From Saccharomyces uvarum (Eukaryota; Ascomycota; Saccharomycetes; Saccharomycetales; Saccharomycetaceae), in assembly GCA_947243795.1 (NCBI GenBank), contig OX365929.1, forward strand, positions 1,178,001 through 1,242,000: a DNA stretch of 64,000 nucleotides, given 5' to 3'. Positions 10,107 to 20,131 of the stretch are shown here, in pieces. Made by a program: the position numbers and the translations under genes. The notes under the pieces are model-generated. The model saw only the letters and a list, made by a program, of their open reading frames with translations, was not told where the DNA came from and made no database searches. How positions within the stretch are numbered: the stretch's first letter is position 1; each line of letters begins with the position of its first letter.

Positions 10107-11093
10107 ATGAACAAGCAGGTAGACAGGAGCCCACAGCGAGAGCAAACAACAACTGTTCGGGCGCCAAATGTGAGTTCTGAGCCAAGTCCCTGCAAGCTGA
10201 AGCAACTAGGAATGCTGCTGGTATCTCCAGGGCTGGACGAAGATAGATTGAGCGAGAAGATGATCTTGAAGATCAAGAAGTCAAGGGATATTGAAAAAGA
10301 CCAAAAACTACTGATATCAAAGCTTTCGCAGAGAGAGGAAGAACAAAACAATAAACCGCCGGCCATTACAATTTCTTCGCCTGAGAACGGTATGCCTTTC
10401 AATCCGCGGAACCATTCTTTGAAGAGGAAAATGGTTCCTCCAGCGTTAAACTTTTCTAGTATACCAACATCTTCACAAATGCACGCATCCAAAAGTGCTC
10501 CACCAAACATAACAAGATTTCCGCACCAGCAGATCAATCCTAGAGTCAGATACATGGGCAGAATGGCTTCCGCAGCCCAAGAGTATCCTTCTCCGGTAAT
10601 AGCGAATCCGTATATGACGGCTGTCCATCCATATGCCGGACTGTCATCAGTACCCTACTATCCATATATTCCAACTCCAACGCATACCCACCCATACGAA
10701 GGTTACTATCCTTCACTGTACCCTACCCCTATGCATGATAATACCATGACATCCTCCAACCACCAAGGAAAAAGGAGAAAACCCACAAGGAGGTCACTAC
10801 ATATGAACGATTTAGCTTCGAAGAAAAAGAACTTCATTTCTAAGCAACGTAGTGGAGATAACCTCACTAGCGAAGCTGATAGAGAGGCAGGAAGTCCTGT
10901 TACAAAACAGGTGTTGAGCGAAGACGTGCCACTCAGCGACGATATGCATCATTGTAACTCCAATGAGAAGTTCATTGTGGGAGAAGTCAATCTGTACGAC
11001 GATGTCTTTAAATTCGAAGTTCGTAATGATAAAGATGAATATATGAAGACGTGTGAAAGAATCTGGAATGAATGGCAAAACCTAAAAAAATGA
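10107..11093 (+). CDS. DIG2: Dig2, inhibitor of Ste12 (MAPK-responsive)
   Basis: The protein is 328 aa from the ATG at 10107 (MNKQVDRSPQREQTTTVRAP); S. cerevisiae Dig2 is about 323 aa. The conserved N-terminal block QLGMLLVSPGLDEDRLSEKM near residue 40 and the C-terminal block VNLYDDVFKFEVRNDKDEYM near 295-315 identify the Dig1/Dig2 family. The middle is Tyr/Pro rich and poorly conserved. Dig2 binds Ste12 and represses mating and invasive-growth genes until Kss1/Fus3 signalling relieves it. An in-frame TTG lies 33 bp upstream, but the ATG matches the known start. Confidence 0.95.
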   Translation: MNKQVDRSPQREQTTTVRAPNVSSEPSPCKLKQLGMLLVSPGLDEDRLSEKMILKIKKSRDIEKDQKLLISKLSQREEEQNNKPPAITISSPENGMPFNPRNHSLKRKMVPPALNFSSIPTSSQMHASKSAPPNITRFPHQQINPRVRYMGRMASAAQEYPSPVIANPYMTAVHPYAGLSSVPYYPYIPTPTHTHPYEGYYPSLYPTPMHDNTMTSSNHQGKRRKPTRRSLHMNDLASKKKNFISKQRSGDNLTSEADREAGSPVTKQVLSEDVPLSDDMHHCNSNEKFIVGEVNLYDDVFKFEVRNDKDEYMKTCERIWNEWQNLKK

Positions 11094-11258
11094 CGAGTTT
11101 CCTGTGGTAAAAACAAACTGTCCCAAAGCACTGAATAGACGTGCATTGTAAAAAGTAAAGCTGTATACACATGCCACGAAGTATATATGGATTCATAGAT
11201 TATAAAGTATTACATAAAATATAAAAAGAAATAAAATAAAACAGGAACAGCAAAATGA

Positions 11259-12956
11259 TTAGGTGGACAATTCATGGTAGTATTCATCATAGTGAGGGAC
11301 TTCATTAGCTATTTCTGCAGCACTGAAATCCAATGAGTGTTTGGTGTTACTGATCAAATCAGTGACTTTGCTCAAATTTAGCTCCAAGTAGTCTGCCAAG
11401 AATTGACCAATTTCAGTATTTTCATGGTTACCTTGTAGTTTCTCCAATAAATAAGACCATGAGGTTTTCCTATTACTGTATGCATATATGTTAACATCCA
11501 CTGCACTGTGACCGTGCGTGGTCCAGCCAATTCGTGCTCTGAAGGAAACCATGTCATTCAACTTCTCTTGAATGGCATTCGCGTTATCACCCAAATGGAT
11601 CAAAGTATTCACATCATCGTCGGTATAATCGAAAATTCCCAAATCTCTTTCCAAGATTTCATGTTTGATGAAATTTTCTAGTTTGCCAGTGGCGCCTAGG
11701 TCATGAACAAAATCCACCAGTTTCTTTTTCAAAAACTCACCTGAATGGGTGGCGTTGGCCAGCACTTGTGGATACCAAATGTAATCCGGATAACTAGCAG
11801 TAACTTGCCTCGAGGTGACTAATCCACCAGTTTCATGATCCGAGGTAGACACCAGGACGGTTTCAGTGTCGGAATTTTTGGCGAATTCTAAAACATATTG
11901 GAACGCTTCATCGAAGGCAAGAACCTCTCTCACTTGGGAAGCGGGGTCGTTTTGGTGGCCGGCGTGGTCAATTCTGGAGCCTTCTACCATGAGGAAAAAC
12001 CCATTAGAGTCTTCGTCATCGTTGGAAGCCTTTTCCAATGCCTTCAATGCTACGCTCACTTGCTCCTTGAGGGAAGGGTACTCCTTTTCGTCTCTGTCAA
12101 TTTCGAATGGGATATCGTTGTCCGCAAAAAGACCCAGTAGCGGCAAAGTAACGTTGTCACCATGGGCATTTAGCAACGAATCAAAGCTTTTACGATCGCC
12201 CACGTACTGCCAGCCATTAGACTGAGCTTCATCAATCAAATCTCTACCATCTTTTCTGGAACCTTGGTGGCCGTATGGAGAAACATCACTACCGTGAGGA
12301 TAAAAGTGAGTTCTACCACCACCCATTAGCAAATCTACCATTCTACCGAGAGGGTATTCGCCCAACTGGTGCGTAGCAATGAGGTCCTCTTGCCATCTAT
12401 AATCAGCGTGGGAACTAAAAGAAGCCGGAGTAGCGTCTGTGATTCTTGTTGTAACCACAAGCCCAGTGAAATAACCTGCCAATTTGGCTGCTTCTAGCAC
12501 TGTGCCACATGGATTTTGATGAGGATCTACACCGATGGCTCCATTGTAGGACTTTAAAGCACATGCAAATGCGGTGGCGCCTGCAGCAGAATCAGTGACA
12601 AGCGAGTCCGAAGATCTTGTTCTGGAGGAACCGATAAAATGCTGGTCCAGTCTCAGGATGTCGTTTATGGGCAAATCATGGATATGTTGGTTAAATGATC
12701 TAGCCATGGACAAAGAGGCAGGCCCCATACCATCCGTGACGAAGAATATCACATTCTTCTTCTTGCTAGGTGTAAAACGCAATGCAAATGTACTGGGAAA
12801 GGCCAGTTGGACGAACACTAGTAGCAAACCAATGAAGATCACCGTGGCTATGACTACGTTAGACCTCTTGGAGAGACGTCTCCTGTTTGGAGAAGATCTC
12901 GAGGTAGACCCAGGAACAAGACGTGTCTGTTCGCCTGCTAATGCGTGAGTCATCAT
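11259..12956 (-). CDS. PHO8: Pho8, vacuolar repressible alkaline phosphatase
   Basis: The protein is 565 aa (S. cerevisiae 566) and starts MMTHALAGEQTRLVPGS. A basic cytosolic tail (RRRLSKRS) is followed by a single signal anchor near residues 34-57, making it a type II vacuolar membrane protein. The lumenal domain has the alkaline phosphatase metal site FFVTDGMGPASLSMA and the nucleophile Ser in SLVTDSAAGATAF. Further metal ligands occur in SRIDHAGHQNDP, STSDHETGG and TTHGHSAVDV. It removes phosphate from phosphopeptides and nicotinamide riboside phosphates and is matured by Pep4. The promoter is short because CWC21 ends only 171 bp upstream; a Pho4 site lies inside CWC21 at 13479. Confidence 0.98.
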   Translation of the reverse strand: MMTHALAGEQTRLVPGSTSRSSPNRRRLSKRSNVVIATVIFIGLLLVFVQLAFPSTFALRFTPSKKKNVIFFVTDGMGPASLSMARSFNQHIHDLPINDILRLDQHFIGSSRTRSSDSLVTDSAAGATAFACALKSYNGAIGVDPHQNPCGTVLEAAKLAGYFTGLVVTTRITDATPASFSSHADYRWQEDLIATHQLGEYPLGRMVDLLMGGGRTHFYPHGSDVSPYGHQGSRKDGRDLIDEAQSNGWQYVGDRKSFDSLLNAHGDNVTLPLLGLFADNDIPFEIDRDEKEYPSLKEQVSVALKALEKASNDDEDSNGFFLMVEGSRIDHAGHQNDPASQVREVLAFDEAFQYVLEFAKNSDTETVLVSTSDHETGGLVTSRQVTASYPDYIWYPQVLANATHSGEFLKKKLVDFVHDLGATGKLENFIKHEILERDLGIFDYTDDDVNTLIHLGDNANAIQEKLNDMVSFRARIGWTTHGHSAVDVNIYAYSNRKTSWSYLLEKLQGNHENTEIGQFLADYLELNLSKVTDLISNTKHSLDFSAAEIANEVPHYDEYYHELST

Positions 12957-13127
12957 GCTGTGAATGCTTATTTGTGTAGCGTGCTTGTGATGCTGATATG
13001 TAAAGTTGTATGTAACTGTTTGCTGCCAAAGTGTGCAGCAGAAAAAAAATACAAAGTTCTCTCTTTATATAATTAAATGCCTCTTGTTTTCCTGCACGCG
13101 CGAAGCTTATCGTTATCGTCGATGCTG

Positions 13128-13538
13128 CTATTCTTGTTCTTGCTGCTGCTGGAGATCTTCATTCAGCCGCGCCTTGCGAGAAGTGTACAAAGAAGAGACT
13201 CGTTGCTGTTCTTGCCACTCACTGGTCAGCTTGGTCCTCAATGTCTGACACTGTTCGTTTATTTGCTCGTCCGAAAGCGATTCGTCGTCCTCCAGCCGGT
13301 CACGCAGCTCGCTGACCTGAACCTCAATCTCACGCTTCTCCATGTGGGTGGACATCTCCTTCTGCACTGTAAGGGGCTTGTTGGCTCTGCTGTGGATGGC
13401 CTTGTTGATTGCATTGTCGCGCTGCCGTTGACTGCCCTGTGCCCTGCGCCTATCTGTGTTGCTGGCCAGCGATCGCTGCACGTGGCCCGACGTCGATGAC
13501 CCCTTCGCCGACTTGAGTCCTATTCCACTGTACGACAT
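13128..13538 (-). CDS. CWC21: Cwc21, spliceosome-associated SRm300-like protein
   Basis: The protein is 136 aa (S. cerevisiae 135). The N-terminus MSYSGIGLKSAKGSSTSGHV is the conserved Prp8/Snu114-contacting segment. A cwf21 domain follows near 65-125, a charged helix containing LRDRLEDDESLSDEQINEQC. The end is Glu/Gln rich. Cwc21 is the yeast relative of human SRRM2 and joins the NTC-containing activated spliceosome. The gene lies head-to-tail upstream of PHO8, and its 5' half overlaps PHO8 regulatory DNA. Confidence 0.95.
   Translation of the reverse strand: MSYSGIGLKSAKGSSTSGHVQRSLASNTDRRRAQGSQRQRDNAINKAIHSRANKPLTVQKEMSTHMEKREIEVQVSELRDRLEDDESLSDEQINEQCQTLRTKLTSEWQEQQRVSSLYTSRKARLNEDLQQQQEQE
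13479..13484. promoter_or_regulatory. Candidate Pho4 site (PHO8 UASp2) inside CWC21 coding sequence
   Basis: CACGTG followed by GCC lies about 525 bp upstream of the PHO8 ATG. This matches the remembered position of the high-affinity Pho4 site UASp2 in S. cerevisiae (near -535). Here it encodes His-Val of CWC21 (SGHVQRS), so it sits within the neighbouring gene. A weaker CACGTT is at 13763-13768. Confidence 0.6.
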
Positions 13539-13831
13539 GTTCTGTTGCTGGTGCTGGTGATGCTAGGTATTAAAGACCGTACTGATATCAAGATCCCACA
13601 GGTTAAAATACAACATACCGCTCTCATTCTTGATGCAATAAGGTCTTCTTGGCCTTTACCCGCACGCCTATTTTTGCCCCCGTCTGCTACGCCTTTTTCT
13701 ATTGGGAAAAAGAAATTAGACAAAAAATTGTCAAGAAGATAAGATGGTATTTATTTCACTTACACGTTCCAGGAGTTTGAAATACTGGCCCCATCTCAAA
13801 TCAACATCCGCAAGCACACACACTCGACAGC

Positions 13832-15163
13832 ATGGCTATCTTTCTCAGTAAGAGACTGTTGAGGTATACCTTCTTCGCAGGTGTAGCCCTTATTTTGCTG
13901 CTAACGTTGAACTCCAATAGTAGTACCCAACCATATGTCGCTTCGTACTTACCTTCTTCGTTTGATTTATCCTCACATGGCTCCTCCACTGTTGAACATC
14001 AAGCGGAAACTGAAGTAAACGATGCTGAGAAATTACAACATGCTTTGGACCCAGAAGCAGGTGCCGAATCAGCCACGATGGATGATGAATCCAAAGCTCT
14101 AAAAGCTTCTGCCGAAGAGGCTGATGCTCCTTTCGACACGAAAAATACCACTATGGATTACATCACCCCATCTTTTGCTAAGAAAGGTTCCAAGCCAAAG
14201 GCTTGCTACGTCACTTTAGTAAGAAACTCAGAACTAAAAGGTCTGTTAAGCTCCATTAAGTACGTGGAAGACAAAATCAACAAAAATTTCCCTTACCCTT
14301 GGGTTTTCTTAAATGATGAAGCATTTACCGAAGAGTTCAAGGAAGCAGTCACTAAAGCTGTCTCATCCGAAGTTAAATTCGGTATCTTGCCCAAGGAACA
14401 TTGGTCGTATCCAGACTGGATCAACGAGACAAAGGCTGCTGATGCCCGTGCAGAAGCGTCCGGCAAGTATATCTACGGTGGTTCCGAATCTTATAGACAC
14501 ATGTGTCGTTATCAATCCGGTTTTTTCTGGAGACATCCATTATTGGACGAATACGATTGGTACTGGCGTGTGGAACCAGAGATCAAGCTATACTGTAATA
14601 TCAACTATGACGTTTTCCAATGGATGCAAGATAATGAAAAAGTTTATGGTTTCACCATCTCTATCCATGAATATGACGCTACTATTCCTACTCTATGGAA
14701 AACTTCGATGGATTTCATAAAGGAGAATCCTCAGTACGTTGATAAGAACAATTTGATGAGTTTTATTTCCGAAGATAAGGGTAAAACATACAACATGTGT
14801 CATTTCTGGTCAAATTTCGAAATTGCAAACTTGAATTTCTGGAGATCTCCAGCGTACAGGGAATATTTTAACACCTTAGATCACCAAGGTGGGTTCTTTT
14901 ATGAGAGATGGGGTGATGCTCCTGTTCATTCCATTGCCGCTGCTTTGTTTTTGCCAAAGGATAAAATTCATTACTTTTCAGACATCGGTTACTATCACGG
15001 GCCTTATGATAACTGTCCGTTGGATAAAGACATATATAAAGACAATAACTGTGAATGTGACCAAGGTAATGACTTCACTTTCCAAGGGTACTCTTGCGGT
15101 AAAGAATACTATGAAGCTCAAGGTTTGGTAAAGCCACAAAACTGGAAAAGTTTCCGTGACTAG
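13832..15163 (+). CDS. KRE2: Kre2/Mnt1, Golgi alpha-1,2-mannosyltransferase
   Basis: The protein is 443 aa (S. cerevisiae 442). It is a type II Golgi membrane protein: short basic tail MAIFLSKRLLRY, signal anchor near residues 12-28, Ser/Glu/Ala-rich stem to about 110, then a GT15 catalytic domain starting near KPKACYVTLVRN. The catalytic core includes YRHMCRYQSGFFWRH and the acidic motif YDWYWRVEPEIKLYC. Conserved Cys residues lie near the end (NCPLDK, CECDQ). It adds the second and third alpha-1,2-mannose to O-linked chains and acts on N-glycans. Upstream, 293 bp separate it divergently from CWC21. Confidence 0.98.
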   Translation: MAIFLSKRLLRYTFFAGVALILLLTLNSNSSTQPYVASYLPSSFDLSSHGSSTVEHQAETEVNDAEKLQHALDPEAGAESATMDDESKALKASAEEADAPFDTKNTTMDYITPSFAKKGSKPKACYVTLVRNSELKGLLSSIKYVEDKINKNFPYPWVFLNDEAFTEEFKEAVTKAVSSEVKFGILPKEHWSYPDWINETKAADARAEASGKYIYGGSESYRHMCRYQSGFFWRHPLLDEYDWYWRVEPEIKLYCNINYDVFQWMQDNEKVYGFTISIHEYDATIPTLWKTSMDFIKENPQYVDKNNLMSFISEDKGKTYNMCHFWSNFEIANLNFWRSPAYREYFNTLDHQGGFFYERWGDAPVHSIAAALFLPKDKIHYFSDIGYYHGPYDNCPLDKDIYKDNNCECDQGNDFTFQGYSCGKEYYEAQGLVKPQNWKSFRD

Positions 15164-15440
15164 AATTCCTAACAACTAGCTTTCAAATCGACTTTTATAT
15201 TATTTTTATTTTATTTTTATAACTGGATAAGTACACATATGTTGCGTAGTAGTTATGCAAACGAGGCTATCCTTTTAGTTGAAAATTAATGGTATTTTCA
15301 TTGTTACTAGCGTATGTAGAGCATTCCGAAAATAATGTGAAAATTTACTAAAGTAAATAAATACAATTCTGCCAGTACAAGAAAAGAGGGATATACATAA
15401 ACAGCAAAGATAAAAAAACATTAGCCAAAGATAGAGAATT

Positions 15441-17360
15441 ATGGAAGTTCTCAGAGATGTATTATCACTCGATCAAGCTAAAGTCGATCAGTTAAAGGCA
15501 ACCACGCAAAATGAAGCATACAATGATAATCCTTTTGAAAATTATTTGAAGGATTGCAAGTTCAAAGCACCTTCGAACAAAGACCAATCACCGCTAACGA
15601 AACTAAAAACGTTGCAAGAAACGCATTCCAACAACGAAGCGGCGATTAATGTGGTTATACCCCAACTAATCGACTACTTGACTCAATTTACTGACAGATT
15701 ATCAAATTATACACAGGACTTGGACTTTATTAAAAAAAAATCTAATGAATTGCAATCGCTCCTCGAATACAACTCTACCAAACTGGCTGATATTTCACCC
15801 ATGGTCAATGATCTGATGATTCCTCCCGAACTAATTAATGATATTGTTAAAGGAAAGATTAATGAAAGCTGGCAAGATAACATAGCATTCATTACCGATA
15901 AAGAGCAAATTTATGATAAATATAGACGCACTGACCACCATGGGCATCACGAAGATACTAACGACTCGACTACCATAGCACCAAAGGATTTTGACAAGCT
16001 ATGTCAACTCTTGGATATCCTTAAAAATGTTATTCTAGAAAGATCCAAAAGACTCATTATTTCTAAAATCAAAAGTTTAAGGAATCATCACCCAATACCA
16101 TCTCAAAGGCTACAAACACAGTTGTTAAAAGTTCGAAAAATTTTCCCCTTCATAAGAGATAATAATCTTTCTTTAGCGCTTGAGTTAAGGCAAGCCTACT
16201 GCTATACAATGAAGTGGTATTATAAGGAATATTTCTCAAGATACATCAGATCGTTGACAATTTTGCAATTTCAACAAATCGACTCTCAATTTGCACTAGG
16301 GAATGGCCTTTCCACAACTTCAGTGGGTGGATTTAGCAATTCCTCGTCTTTGTTTTTCTCAAATTATTTGACTACATCTGCCACAAACGCTTTTTACAAT
16401 AAAGTCTCTGTCACTGACGAGGAGATTAACAGATACTTTCAAATTAAGAAAAGGCTAAACGTTCTAACCCAAGAAGATAATACAGTTATGGTTTCACAAA
16501 TTGCCGAAAACAACACAACTAAGAACTATATTGAAATTGGATTTAAAAATTTGAATTTAGCCATTCTAGACAATTGTACAGTAGAATACCTTTTCTTGAA
16601 AGAATTTTTTGCTATAAATGATGACGGTCATGAGGAAATCAATGGATTATTGGAACAAATATTCCAACCAACTTTTGATGAAGCAACTGAATATACCCAA
16701 CAACTGATTCAATACAACTACGATATTTTTGGCGTACTAATTAGTATCCGTGTGGCAAATCAACTACAGTTTGAATCCGAAAGAAGAGAGATACCGTCCA
16801 TGTTTGATAGTTTCTTAAACGGCCAGTTGATTCAGTTATGGCCCCGGTTTCAGCAGTTGGTGGATTTCCAGTGCGAAAGCTTGCGTAAAGTGACAATCAC
16901 TACAAATGTAGCAAAATATGGTAGCTCAAACGCAACAAACAATGACCCATTAACTTCGCCACATGAATTAGCTGTACAATTTGGTAAAATTTTGATAAGT
17001 TTTCTGACATTAGCAATAACACATAAACTGGCCATTGATGAAAGATCTGAACCATTATACAATTCCATCATTAGATTAAGAAATGATTTTGAAACTGTCA
17101 TGACAAAGTGTAGTAAAAAGACTAAATCTCCTGAAAGATTTTTAACGACGAATTACATGTATTTGTACAACAATTTACAACAATTGCATCTACAATTAAA
17201 TATGACTGACTCAAGTACGCAAAATTACGATTTCAATTCCACAGGGAATGTTAATACGGATGCTACAGATGAGAATGAAGATAACTCTGGGGTACCGCTA
17301 ATAATTAGAGAAACCGAGAATCACTTCAAAACTTTAGTGGAAGCTTTCACTAGAAGTTGA
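15441..17360 (+). CDS. VPS52: Vps52, GARP tethering complex subunit
   Basis: The protein is 639 aa (S. cerevisiae 641). The N-terminal quarter is predicted coiled coil (TDRLSNYTQDLDFIKKKSNE) and is followed by the Vps52/Sac2 family helical body. GARP (Vps51-54) tethers endosome-derived vesicles at the late Golgi. The C-terminus ends ENHFKTLVEAFTRS. An acidic/Asn-rich insert sits near 580-620. The gene converges on VPS72. Confidence 0.97.
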   Translation: MEVLRDVLSLDQAKVDQLKATTQNEAYNDNPFENYLKDCKFKAPSNKDQSPLTKLKTLQETHSNNEAAINVVIPQLIDYLTQFTDRLSNYTQDLDFIKKKSNELQSLLEYNSTKLADISPMVNDLMIPPELINDIVKGKINESWQDNIAFITDKEQIYDKYRRTDHHGHHEDTNDSTTIAPKDFDKLCQLLDILKNVILERSKRLIISKIKSLRNHHPIPSQRLQTQLLKVRKIFPFIRDNNLSLALELRQAYCYTMKWYYKEYFSRYIRSLTILQFQQIDSQFALGNGLSTTSVGGFSNSSSLFFSNYLTTSATNAFYNKVSVTDEEINRYFQIKKRLNVLTQEDNTVMVSQIAENNTTKNYIEIGFKNLNLAILDNCTVEYLFLKEFFAINDDGHEEINGLLEQIFQPTFDEATEYTQQLIQYNYDIFGVLISIRVANQLQFESERREIPSMFDSFLNGQLIQLWPRFQQLVDFQCESLRKVTITTNVAKYGSSNATNNDPLTSPHELAVQFGKILISFLTLAITHKLAIDERSEPLYNSIIRLRNDFETVMTKCSKKTKSPERFLTTNYMYLYNNLQQLHLQLNMTDSSTQNYDFNSTGNVNTDATDENEDNSGVPLIIRETENHFKTLVEAFTRS

Positions 17361-17495
17361 TGAAAAGATAAAAATGCATATAGAAAATGCTTACAAGCAG
17401 AATGTTTTTCGAAAGTTCTTTTCGTAATTATATATCATATGTAGGGACCTAGTTAAACGTTTGCCAAATTTAACCACCACACATGTGCCCTATTT

Positions 17496-19919
17496 TCAAA
17501 ACCCCTTGGGAACCCCCTTAGCAGGCCTTTGATTTGAATCAAGATAAATACCACCATTTTTGAATCCAAACCATTTAAATCTTGCATGATCTGCAGCATC
17601 GTCGTTTCTGGTTTCATCGCGTTTGATATCTGTACTTTCCTCTTCCTTAGAGATAGGATCCTGAATCTGTTGAATAATCTTATAAGCTTCCACATCAGAA
17701 TATGGCACACCAGTTCTTGGATCGAAGTACTGACATTCTTTATTTGTGATCAGACATTTCTTTCTTATACCATTAGCTAAGAAGACACCAGTCGGAGGTT
17801 GCGTTTTGATTTTAATCTCCAAATCCTTATTTGTCTCTGTGTTAATTTCATGAATGATTTTCTTATCGTATTCACCAAAAGATGGAAAATTGGCTAGGGC
17901 TGATAAATCATGGGAAATGCCCACATTAGAAGACGGTACTGATAACTGAGGTGGTGAGGGTAAAATGGAGTGAAAAATAGTCTGTACATCCTGTGGTCTC
18001 TGCGTAGTGGATGTGACGTTTATACGAGACCACTGAGAACCAAATAAGTTTGTATCAAAATCCTTCAAATTTGGTGGCGTATTGGGGAAATCATAAAGTG
18101 TGACAAAATTTTTAGAAGTCAACTGTTCTGGACCTTCGTATACTGGTGTTGGTAAAGCATTTTCGGTGGACAAGCTGTCCATGTCAGTGATGTTTGTTTT
18201 TGAGGGTGACTCCTCAGTGTCAATGATGGCCACCTGTGTAGAATCGGTGAATGTAACTTGCTTTAAAGTGGTACTACCAGGTTCAACACCACGTGAGGGG
18301 CTAACAGACGAATTCTCGGTGTTTTCACGTTTGACATCGAGCACAATCTCATCTTTAGCATTAGAATCCTTATGGGTCAACTCAGCGCCTTCGATGGGAG
18401 TACCATGCCGTTGTGGAGATGTAACCAATTCATTTTCGTTTTGAGATGCTGTTTTGTCATCATAGGATGAATCTTTAGGATTTGTGTCTTTATTTTCTAA
18501 AGTATTCGTCAATTCGTTCGTTGTATCTTTAGTTTGCGTGTCATCGGCACTCGTAAGTATATCCACGGTGTTCAATACGTCTTCTTTTGGCGAGTCGTTA
18601 GTGGTTACATCAACTGTGGCATGCTTGTCTGTGGTGGCATCTAATGTCATTTCAGGTGTTGGACTTGTTGCTGGTTCTTCAGCTTGTGCTGCTTGTATAG
18701 TTGCATCTGTAAGCGCTCCTTCTGCAATTATTCCATTAGTGGAAGAGGTTTCGCCTCTTGTGGTCGTTTCTTGTTTTTCAATCAAAGACTCCTCTACAGC
18801 GGGGTTGGTATTATCTTCCTCCTTTACTGATACTTCACTTATCCCTTTCTTACAATCTGGTGTGTCTTGTTGGTTGGAGCTGAGGGTTTTCCTGGGTTTT
18901 CTTGGATATTTCTTCTTCTTTTTGTCACGCTTATTCAATTGTTCTTGCCAATATTTGCGATCGTCTAGTTCCATTAGTGGTGTCATTAGCCACGCAGTGG
19001 ATAAGAACTGGAGTATAGTTTCATTTGGTTGAAATTTTAGTTTTTGCCTTTTTTGTAAAGCCAGTCGATTTTCCTTTTTCCAGATTTCTTGTTCTTTGAA
19101 CTTATCCAACGACAAAATATTTAGCTTTTCAGTTTCTTTAGCAATTCGTAGTCTTTCCTCCTGAGTCAAAATATACTTGGCTTCTTGTTCTTTGTGTTTT
19201 CTTATCCTTTCCTGTATGACCTTCCTCTTTTTTTCAGCTTTAGACAATTTCTCATAAACTTTCATTGTATTTTCCATGACAGAAGATCTTTTAGAAGTTC
19301 TTCTTGTGTTAGATAATAGGGTTTCAGCATTCAATTGTTCATGGTTATGGTGTGACCTTCGCGGTGTTTGTCCTTTTACAGCTTGTTCTCGTGCAGGTTC
19401 CAGTTTGGACTTTTGCTTCTTAACTATTACGGGTCCCTTTTGTAGTTTCTTGTTTCTTTTCTTTCTTGACAGTAGCTCTTGTTTTCGTATTTCTCTTTCC
19501 TCCGCGTCATCATCATCTTCGTCGTTATTAGAACCTTCTGATTCACTACTACTGAACATTAAATCATCGGCGGCTTGATCACTTGAAGCCTTGATGGATT
19601 CTTTCGTTATGCTTTCCGCCACATCCTCCTCCCCTTCTTCTTCTTCTTCTTCTTCTTCTCCCTCTTCGTTGTCATCCTTCTCTACAATTTCAAAATCTTG
19701 ATCGTCCTCATCTTCCTGAAACAATAATCCTATTTCATCCTCATCATCTTCACCGTTGTTATACGACGAAAGCTGTCTTTTGGTTGATTCTATATCTTTT
19801 AGTTCCTGCTGCAGTAACTTTTGCAATTTATTACCAGCATTAGACCTTCTCGATCTAGATTGAATAATAAACTCGGTTCCAGACCCTAAGTCATCATCGT
19901 CACTGTCTTCGAAGCTCAT
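17496..19919 (-). CDS. VPS72: Vps72/Swc2, H2A.Z-binding subunit of SWR1
   Basis: The protein is 807 aa (S. cerevisiae about 795). The N-terminal YL1 region has SRSRRSNAGNKLQKLLQQEL, then acidic tracts near 65-150 (EEGEEEEEEEEGEED) that bind H2A.Z-H2B, then basic/coiled residues to about 330. The central 350-600 is Thr/Glu/Asp-rich and low complexity. The C-terminal YL1_C motif is CLITNKECQYFDPRTGVPYS near 735. It recruits H2A.Z dimers to SWR1 for exchange into promoter nucleosomes. The acidic codon run appears on the plus strand as a TTC repeat near 19630. Confidence 0.96.
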   Translation of the reverse strand: MSFEDSDDDDLGSGTEFIIQSRSRRSNAGNKLQKLLQQELKDIESTKRQLSSYNNGEDDEDEIGLLFQEDEDDQDFEIVEKDDNEEGEEEEEEEEGEEDVAESITKESIKASSDQAADDLMFSSSESEGSNNDEDDDDAEEREIRKQELLSRKKRNKKLQKGPVIVKKQKSKLEPAREQAVKGQTPRRSHHNHEQLNAETLLSNTRRTSKRSSVMENTMKVYEKLSKAEKKRKVIQERIRKHKEQEAKYILTQEERLRIAKETEKLNILSLDKFKEQEIWKKENRLALQKRQKLKFQPNETILQFLSTAWLMTPLMELDDRKYWQEQLNKRDKKKKKYPRKPRKTLSSNQQDTPDCKKGISEVSVKEEDNTNPAVEESLIEKQETTTRGETSSTNGIIAEGALTDATIQAAQAEEPATSPTPEMTLDATTDKHATVDVTTNDSPKEDVLNTVDILTSADDTQTKDTTNELTNTLENKDTNPKDSSYDDKTASQNENELVTSPQRHGTPIEGAELTHKDSNAKDEIVLDVKRENTENSSVSPSRGVEPGSTTLKQVTFTDSTQVAIIDTEESPSKTNITDMDSLSTENALPTPVYEGPEQLTSKNFVTLYDFPNTPPNLKDFDTNLFGSQWSRINVTSTTQRPQDVQTIFHSILPSPPQLSVPSSNVGISHDLSALANFPSFGEYDKKIIHEINTETNKDLEIKIKTQPPTGVFLANGIRKKCLITNKECQYFDPRTGVPYSDVEAYKIIQQIQDPISKEEESTDIKRDETRNDDAADHARFKWFGFKNGGIYLDSNQRPAKGVPKGF

Positions 19920-20131
19920 TGTTACCTTGACCTCGTTCCTTTTTTACTTTTGTATGTATTTATTTGTCTATATATATTGGTTCTTTTTTTTTTTCAATCG
20001 CTGTTTTCTCATTATGCATTTTTAAGTACTTAGAAAAACGAAAAACTAACCAAACTTGAAGGTATGTATTTGCATATCAGTAGAGAGAGAATATAAAGAG
20101 AAAGGGGGAGAAAAGCTGGGGATGCAAGTTT

